64,000 nucleotides of DNA from Strongylocentrotus purpuratus (lineage: Eukaryota > Echinodermata > Echinoidea > Camarodonta > Strongylocentrotidae). Shown piece by piece: positions 59,101 to 64,000 of the stretch. The notes under the pieces were generated by a model. It did not search any database, had not been told where the DNA came from, and saw only the letters and a list, made by a program, of their open reading frames with translations. Every line of letters starts with the position of its first letter. Within the stretch, counting starts at the first letter, position 1. A program made the position numbers and the translations under genes. The stretch lies in assembly GCF_000002235.5 (NCBI RefSeq), contig NW_022145547.1, positions 636,001 through 700,000 of the forward strand, written 5' to 3'.

Positions 59101-62100
59101 TTTACCAAAAGAAAAGGTGCACGAGCGTAATGCCCCATTTTACAAACAAGGTAAAGGCAATTTTAAATGTAGTCGCTATAATGTGTCATACCAAAATTAA
59201 TACTCATACAGTAGGTTAAACAGATTAAACATGAATTTTCTAATACAGAAACGGACACATTGTGAAATGATATGTCTTTCCATCGTGAAAAATTATCTCT
59301 AGCATTATTTTGCATTAGTCCTTTGGTAACATCAAGTATCCTTATTGCCAATATGATATGTTACATTAAAATCATGTCTTTCAAAAAATCATAAAATTGT
59401 ACATTTTTAGTTGTCTTGTCTTTTTTATAATTATTTATCTGATTTTTGTCCTGCTTCTAAGTAAATGTAGGTCATAGTTTTATGATGTTATTGTAATTCT
59501 TGAATTTTCTCAGAGCATCCAGCACACTCTCCTAAGGACTGCTTCAACAGGATCAGTACTCGTCTCCAAACTATGCTCCGAAGAAGACATCTTCCTAAGG
59601 TAATAGACAGTCACCAAGGCCCTGACTGAACAAAGTTGCAATTGATCCGTAGTGATCCCAATTGATCGCAAAATCACAAACTTCTCCTCTTTAGTTTAAA
59701 ATTCAGATTGACATCAAGTTGCAATGGATGCATGGTGATCCTAATTGAGCGCAAAATTACAAACTTCTCTCTCTCTCTCTTTAGTTCAGAGTTCAGATGG
59801 ACATCACGTTACAATTGATCCGTGGTGATCCCAATTGTTTGCAAAATTACAAACTTCTCCCTCTTTAGTTCAGATTGACATAAAGTTGCAATCGAATCGG
59901 AGTAATCCCAATTGATCGCAAAATTACAAACTTCTGTCTCTTAATAGTTCATAGTTCAGATTGACATCATGTTGCAATCGATCCATAGTGATCCTAATTG
60001 ATCGCAAAATTACAAACTTCTCCCTCTTTAGTTTAGAGTTTAGATTGACATCAAGTTACAATAGGTCCATAGTGATCCCAATTGATCTCAAAACTACAAA
60101 CTTCTCTCTCTTTAGATCAGAGTTTAGATTGACATCAAATTGCAATTGATCTGTAGTGATACCAATTGATCGCAAAATTACAGACTTCTCTCTCTTTAGA
60201 TCAGAGTTTAGATTGACATCAAATTGCAATTGATCCGTAATGATCCTAATTGATCGCAAAACTACAAACTTCTCCCTCTTTAGTTCAGAGTTGAGATAGA
60301 CATCAAGTTGCAATTGATCCGTAATGATCCCAATTGATCGCAAAATTACAAACTTCTCTCTCTTTAGTTCAGAGTTCAGAATGACATGAAGTTGCAATTG
60401 ATCTCAAACTTAGAAACTTTTCTCTTTTTAGTTCAGAGTTCAGAGTTCAGAATGACATGAAGTTGCAATTGATCCGTAGTGATCCTTATTGATCGCAAAA
60501 TTACAAACTTCTCTCTCTTTAGCTGAGATTTCAGATTGACATCAAGTTGCAATTGATTTGAATCAATCGCTTCTGTTCCTAAGACATAGCCTATTTGACC
60601 AACAAAGCCAAAACAGTCATCCACCAAAATGAAAGAGTATAGTTACGAAAACTTAATAATTAGGTAGTGTGACAAAATAGTGCATCGGCCACAGATCATG
60701 GTTCTTTCATAAGCGAACTGTAATAATTTTTCTTGGTCTACTATCTTTATTCTTTTTTAAAATGAAAGTTTTGTAATAGCACATTTGACTGGGAAGAATG
60801 AAAGTGTGATATGTACCTACAGGTACAGCAGTATATTCTTGCCAGTATTAAAGGAATATGTAGCTTTAAGAGGAGAAACCATATTAATCTGTTGAAAACT
60901 AGCCCTTAAATGAATTGGGTTAGGTATTTTGAAATGCTGAAACGGATGGCTCAAGACCGAGATACTTGGAGAGACATTTGATATCGAATCCTGATTGGGT
61001 CACTGAACTTGTCATAAACTGACGGATCACTATTGATGATTTTGAAAATGTATGTTATATAAAGATCAATAGGAAAATAATAATCGTAATACTTGTCGTA
61101 TTTCTTTCTCCATAGGGAGCTCTTGAGCTGCATGAAGGGGAGCTAATGATGTGGTTCACGGATGATCCTGGATCCGTATTTATCTCAACGTTACATAGCA
61201 GCTTTGATCGGCTCCTGCTCCATGCTGTGTGTCAGTACCTAGGCCTCAGCTCAGAGAGTAAGACCCCCTTCGCTTTCACATTAAGGCCTGAAAAAACAAA
61301 TGTTGTATTACCCTTTAGGTGCCAAAACATGGGTCGGTCGGTCAGAAATCTTCTTCTCCTTTTTTTTACCCTCTCTTTGGGCTGATATTTCTCTGTTTTG
61401 AATGCTTTAATTCTTTTCTTTTTTCTAAAACGGTAAAAAAAAAACTTTAAAAAAAAGCAGACCGTAGATATCAAGATTTTTGGGCCTGTCGCATAGGGCA
61501 ATACAACATCTTTTTTTTTAAAGGCCTAATGGGTATTCTCATAAAATACATGCAATGCTATGGTGAATTCTTTCCACCTCTCTAGACTTTACATGCTAAT
61601 CTGTGCATTCACAGTTAATGAGCTGTGGCTTATTGTAGGAGATAGCTCAGTAACGCAATACTGCACTATTCAGGCAGCTGTCATTTTTTGTTGTTGAAAG
61701 AAAAGTATCAGTGGTGAACATGTGTACATTTTATATTATAAATAAATGAGGGGGGGGGGGGGTTGTGGGGGTGTCCACCTAGGAACCTTACTGGGCACTT
61801 GCCCCTGGATCTCTATAGTTTTCTATTTTTGTCAGATTTTCTCCTTTTTTTTTTAGCGTACATGAAAGCTTGTTCTGTTCAACAGCGATAAGCAAGGAAT
61901 CTAAAGCCGAGATACAAAAGTTGTATAAACGAACAAAATTCAATTTGGCTATTCATGATCCATGACTATATTTCATGATCCATGACTATATTTCAGTCTA
62001 TAATTAATATTATTTTTGTCTTCCTTGTAGGTTTTGACTGCGGTGGAAAACGTCAGACTCGTGTTGAGAACAACAATGAATCGTTCAATCCGCCCGCCAT

Positions 62101-62134
62101 TCTCCTCTCTACCTTCTTAGACTCACTGAGATAA
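56076..62134 (+). CDS. R3HDM4: R3H domain-containing protein 4, complete seven-exon gene
   Basis: Coding exons are 56076-56128, 56843-56997, 57709-57830, 58739-58925, 59514-59599, 61116-61257 and 62031-62134. All introns are GT-AG and phases join cleanly. The total is 849 nt, 282 residues plus stop, close to the roughly 270-residue vertebrate protein. Landmarks align in order with human R3HDM4: a basic stretch then RRIDNNNFLKTLL (near 65-77), WSEFMNRSGEEQDRFL (112-127), the SPKDCFNRISTRLQ block (about 178-191), SFDRLLLHAVCQYLGL (230-245) with the R3H motif Arg233-x3-His237, and the C-terminal NPPAILLSTFLDSL. R3H domains bind single-stranded nucleic acid; the cellular role of this family is poorly known. 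Start: ATG at 56076 is the first in the exon and gives the family-length protein. Introns carry minisatellite and hairpin repeats. Confidence 0.95.
56843..56997 (+). CDS. R3HDM4: R3HDM4 exon 2
   Basis: Acceptor CCCCTACAG; donor AATA/GTAATT, phase 1. Encodes a Ser/Pro-rich linker and the basic block SPRRKKKTGIRQARRIDN, a plausible nuclear-localisation stretch. The donor was chosen because it alone restores the conserved R-x-I/L-D/E-N...L-L-x-L-L alignment across the junction. Confidence 0.88.
57709..57830 (+). CDS. R3HDM4: R3HDM4 exon 3
   Basis: Acceptor TTATTTTCAG; donor GAG/GTAAGC, phase 0. Encodes NFLKTLLDDDFQAGEPDIG... ending FLQEKNME, an acidic helical segment. Confidence 0.92.
58297..58424. 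mobile_element. 128-bp near-perfect hairpin in R3HDM4 intron 3
   Basis: CAGCGTTTCTCGAAACCGTC... and its complement form arms of about 60 bp with few mismatches around a short AT-rich centre (AAGTTTAA). Typical foldback MITE shape. Confidence 0.82.
58491..58633 (+). mobile_element. 143-bp hairpin MITE in R3HDM4 intron 3
   Basis: Ends GTGTTTCACAAAGCC and TGTGAAACAGGGC; the internal arms TTTTAATGACAAATGA and TCATTTGTCACTGATG are inverted. A related copy in opposite orientation is at 62152-62301. Confidence 0.8.
58739..58925 (+). CDS. R3HDM4: R3HDM4 exon 4 with the FMNRSGEEQ motif
   Basis: Acceptor TTGTTTCAG; donor AGTG/GTAAGA, phase 1. Encodes IWSEFMNRSGEEQDRFLQEV followed by a Lys/Glu-rich stretch. 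The FMNRSGEEQ block is identical in the vertebrate orthologue and is the family's strongest signature. Confidence 0.95.
59514..59599 (+). CDS. R3HDM4: R3HDM4 exon 5
   Basis: Acceptor TTTTCTCAG; donor AAG/GTAATA, phase 0. Encodes EHPAHSPKDCFNRISTRLQ and an Arg-rich end (MLRRRHLPK), the start of the C-terminal R3H-containing region. Confidence 0.93.
59640..60560. repeat. ~84-bp minisatellite in R3HDM4 intron 5
   Basis: About eleven diverged units of roughly 84 bp, each with TTGCAATTGATCCGTAGTG-like sequence, GATCGCAAAATTACAAACTT, CTCTTTAGTTCAGAG and TTGACATCAAG. The repeat explains periodic 28-residue patterns in the reverse frames. Confidence 0.92.
61116..61257 (+). CDS. R3HDM4: R3HDM4 exon 6 with the R3H motif
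   Basis: Acceptor TTTCTCCATAG; donor GAGA/GTAAGA, phase 1. Encodes the core R3H region; SFDRLLLHAVCQYLGL supplies Arg-x3-His (Arg233, His237). Confidence 0.95.
61280..61532. mobile_element. ~253-bp MITE, copy 2, in R3HDM4 intron 6
   Basis: Same element as 46103-46358, in the same orientation, beginning ATTAAGGCCTG and ending AAAGGCCTAAT. It sits 22 bp past the exon 6 donor. Confidence 0.82.
62031..62134 (+). CDS. R3HDM4: R3HDM4 exon 7 (3' terminal coding exon)
   Basis: Acceptor TTCCTTGTAG; stop TAA at 62132-62134. Encodes the C-terminus with NPPAILLSTFLDSLR, matching the vertebrate tail pattern (PPGLLLSAYLE). An inverted-repeat hairpin element begins only 18 nt after the stop, so it would lie in the 3' UTR. 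Confidence 0.93.
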
Positions 62135-62151
62135 TTAACAGCATCATAAGC

Positions 62152-62301
62152 TGGGACCTGTCTCACAAAAATTGTCATCAGTGACAAATGACAATCTTTG
62201 TTATAAGCTACTGAAATCCTTGCTTCTGATTGGTTATCAGCAGGTTTGTCACTGATTTTTTTCATTTGTCATTGAAGAAAAGGCTTTGTGAAACGGGTCC
62301 C
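62152..62301 (-). mobile_element. 150-bp hairpin MITE in R3HDM4 3' UTR region
   Basis: Same family as 58491-58633, reversed. Ends TGGGACCTGTCTCACAAA and TTGTGAAACGGGTCCCA. It begins 18 nt after the R3HDM4 stop codon. Confidence 0.82.
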
Positions 62302-62518
62302 AGAACTACCAGGGGAAGAAGTCAACCTTGTTACCGCTTTCCTCAACATTGACTCGCTTAGCAAACTCACACAAAACTCTGAATTTCTTGAACTATTATT
62401 ACACCATCTAATGGAATTAGTACCGGGTAAACCATTTGGCTTAGTGAAACATGGTATGAAAAGATGCATCAAGAATGCAAAGGGCTTGGTGATATCAATC
62501 AAGAAAAGTTGTGATTAG
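62301..62518 (+). other. Unexplained open frame after the R3HDM4 3' hairpin
   Basis: About 71 codons from CCAGAACTACC to TAG at 62516-62518, containing EEVNLVTAFLNIDSLSKL and MELVPGKPFGLVKHGMK. It has codon-like composition and a possible acceptor (GGGTCCCAG). It is not part of the R3HDM4 family protein, which ends at 62134. It could be an alternative 3' exon, a remnant of a mobile element or retrocopy, or chance. Confidence 0.3.
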
Positions 62519-62692
62519 ACAAATCTTAATGCTAATTTGGGGATTATACAGCCTAATCATGGTCGTAAAGGTATTTTGCCAGTTCTAAAACCTGGTGATA
62601 CAGCACTACCTTTACGTGTTGAAATTGTGAATTTTTCTCAATTGTCCATTTCGCGTTCTGGACGCTTCTTTTAATTGCCACTATGTATCGCT

Positions 62693-62698
62693 AATAAA
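62693..62698 (+). terminator. Possible R3HDM4 polyadenylation signal
   Basis: The AATAAA hexamer found after the R3HDM4 stop (CGCTAATAAAAC). It would give a 3' UTR of about 0.57 kb including the 62152-62301 hairpin. The position is plausible only; no cleavage site can be seen. Confidence 0.35.
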
Positions 62699-62914
62699 AC
62701 TACTTGCATGTACCTTAAAGGGGCTATTTGACTTTTAGGGCTGTAATACAACATTAGTTGTAACACATTCAATACATAACATTTTTCTTTACAGCACATC
62801 ACATGGGTTTGTGATACATAAATGAAATGTGTGTCCTAAAAACTGTGGACATATATTTCACCATAGCTCTCAATAAGTTAGGTAGTACCTCAATACAGTT
62901 GGGACCTTAAAAGT

Positions 62915-63657
62915 CTTATACCCCATTCACAGTGGCCTCAAACACCGCGACAGCAGCGGGACTGTCCCGCTGCTGTCGCGGTGTTGTCTTCAGTGTGAAG
63001 GCTCGGACCCGTTATAAACTATCGCGGGATAACACCGCCTGGCGATAACGCCGCGACAAACTATCGCTAGGTTCGCCTAGCTACAGCAGCGGGACAGTCC
63101 CGCTGCTGTCGCGGTGTTTACTCAGTGTGAAGGCTCTCCGCTATAACACCGCGACAAACACGTGTGATTTGTTTACTTACCTATCACTGACCTCTTTTCT
63201 CCAGCAATGGGGAACATAAAGTGAAATAGAAATAAAGTAACCAGTGGATTCAAATTGATTTTATTATTATGTAGATATTATAATTATCCAAATAAAAATA
63301 TTTCACACTTCAAAAAATTAAAATATTCTGACTGGAAGCAATAAAAATGCTAGTTTTTTAAAAAGTAATATGATCGAAGCAACTTGACATGTTTACCTTT
63401 TGCAAGCTTGCCTCATCGCTGAAGTATTTCCGGTCATATCGGGGTCACTCGCGGGTCATGAGCCATGCATACACGTGTTTGTTACGGAGGTAATAAAAAT
63501 CACCCGCTGCAGCGTGAATGGGTACATGATATTTATCCCGCTGCTGCAGCGGGATAACTTTTCTACTGTGAATGCATTTGTAGCGGTGTTATGGCGGTGT
63601 CGCCGCTCCGCTACAACGCCGCTACAAATTTCAAAACCACTGTGAATGGGGTATAAG
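62915..63657. mobile_element. CpG-rich ~740-bp inverted-repeat element
   Basis: Ends are CTTATACCCCATTCACAGTGG-like inverted repeats (core CCCCATTCACAGTGG) with TA at each side. Inside are a perfect 45-bp palindrome (62941-62985, 22-bp arms), a second related palindrome near 63081-63120, and scattered variants of ACACCGCGAC. GC and CpG content contrast sharply with the flanks. No transposase frame. Superfamily unassigned. Confidence 0.75.
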
Positions 63658-64000
63658 AAAGATTCCCCTTTATGAAATATACTGCCCTATTTTGCCATTC
63701 AGTTTATCCAAATACTTGATAATAATGCACAAAGCCATATAGTTAACTTTATTACCACAATCATGTACAGCAAAATCTAGGTGTAGCTAAGTCATGCTAG
63801 GCAAATATTCTCTTCACATCACCTGCAAACCTGTCTTTACTGTTCTAAGTAGGAATTTATGAATAACAATCTTTGCTAAGAAGATTGGAAATATATAAAA
63901 GAAGCACCTTGCAACATGTTATTCTTTCAAAGCATGACTATGTTGTATGTTTCATCACGGTTGTATAGCTGTTTTATTGTGCTTTAAAGATAGCTAGGTT

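Noticed and set aside
60056-60397. 113-codon minus frame with a 28-residue period
   Set aside because: It is the antisense of the intron 5 minisatellite.
1-64000. CRISPR arrays, bacterial operons, viral or retrotransposon polyproteins
   Set aside because: Looked for and not seen; repeats lack the regular spacer pattern, and no long polymerase, integrase or transposase frame exists.

Overview
The window is animal nuclear DNA: AT-rich, intron-dominated, and packed with microsatellites, homopolymeric C/G runs, palindromic ACATGTAC-type repeats and short inverted-repeat elements. That composition, a foldback-type element with palindrome-rich arms, and two deuterostome-like gene families suggest a marine invertebrate, most likely a sea urchin. 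The species is inferred, not proven.

Two protein genes and one tRNA gene can be supported. On the minus strand lies the 5' part of a MAST-family (microtubule-associated Ser/Thr kinase) gene. Two exons (6992-7306 and 3517-3545) encode the conserved MAST N-terminal signature and splice in frame; the DUF1908, kinase and PDZ exons must lie beyond position 1. Upstream on the same strand is an exon encoding a SAM domain (48305-48666). It may be preceded by a 27-nt exon (48857-48883) and a first coding exon (53354-53405). This chain stays open and ends in phase 0, the phase needed to enter the MAST exon at 7306. Four further candidate first exons near 36.6, 27.4, 22.5 and 19.7 kb also end in phase 0, so the locus looks like a multi-promoter gene with interchangeable N-termini. 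The SAM-to-MAST link is the most interesting and least certain part.

On the plus strand, divergent from that gene, is a complete seven-exon R3HDM4 orthologue (56076-62134; 282 codons, R3H motif R-x3-H in exon 6). Between the two genes sits an intact tRNA-Ala(CGC) at 52128-52199.

The rest is intron or intergenic DNA rich in repeats. It includes a ~3.76-kb foldback-like element (14778-18538), several two-copy inverted-repeat elements, a Tigger/pogo-type MITE (45916-46052) and a CpG-rich ~740-bp inverted-repeat element with a perfect 45-bp palindrome (62915-63657). There are also tandem arrays at 9.5, 12.5, 15, 31.6, 53.6 and 59.6 kb and long pyrimidine tracts. I found no CRISPR array, no prokaryotic genes, and no long transposase or reverse-transcriptase reading frame.
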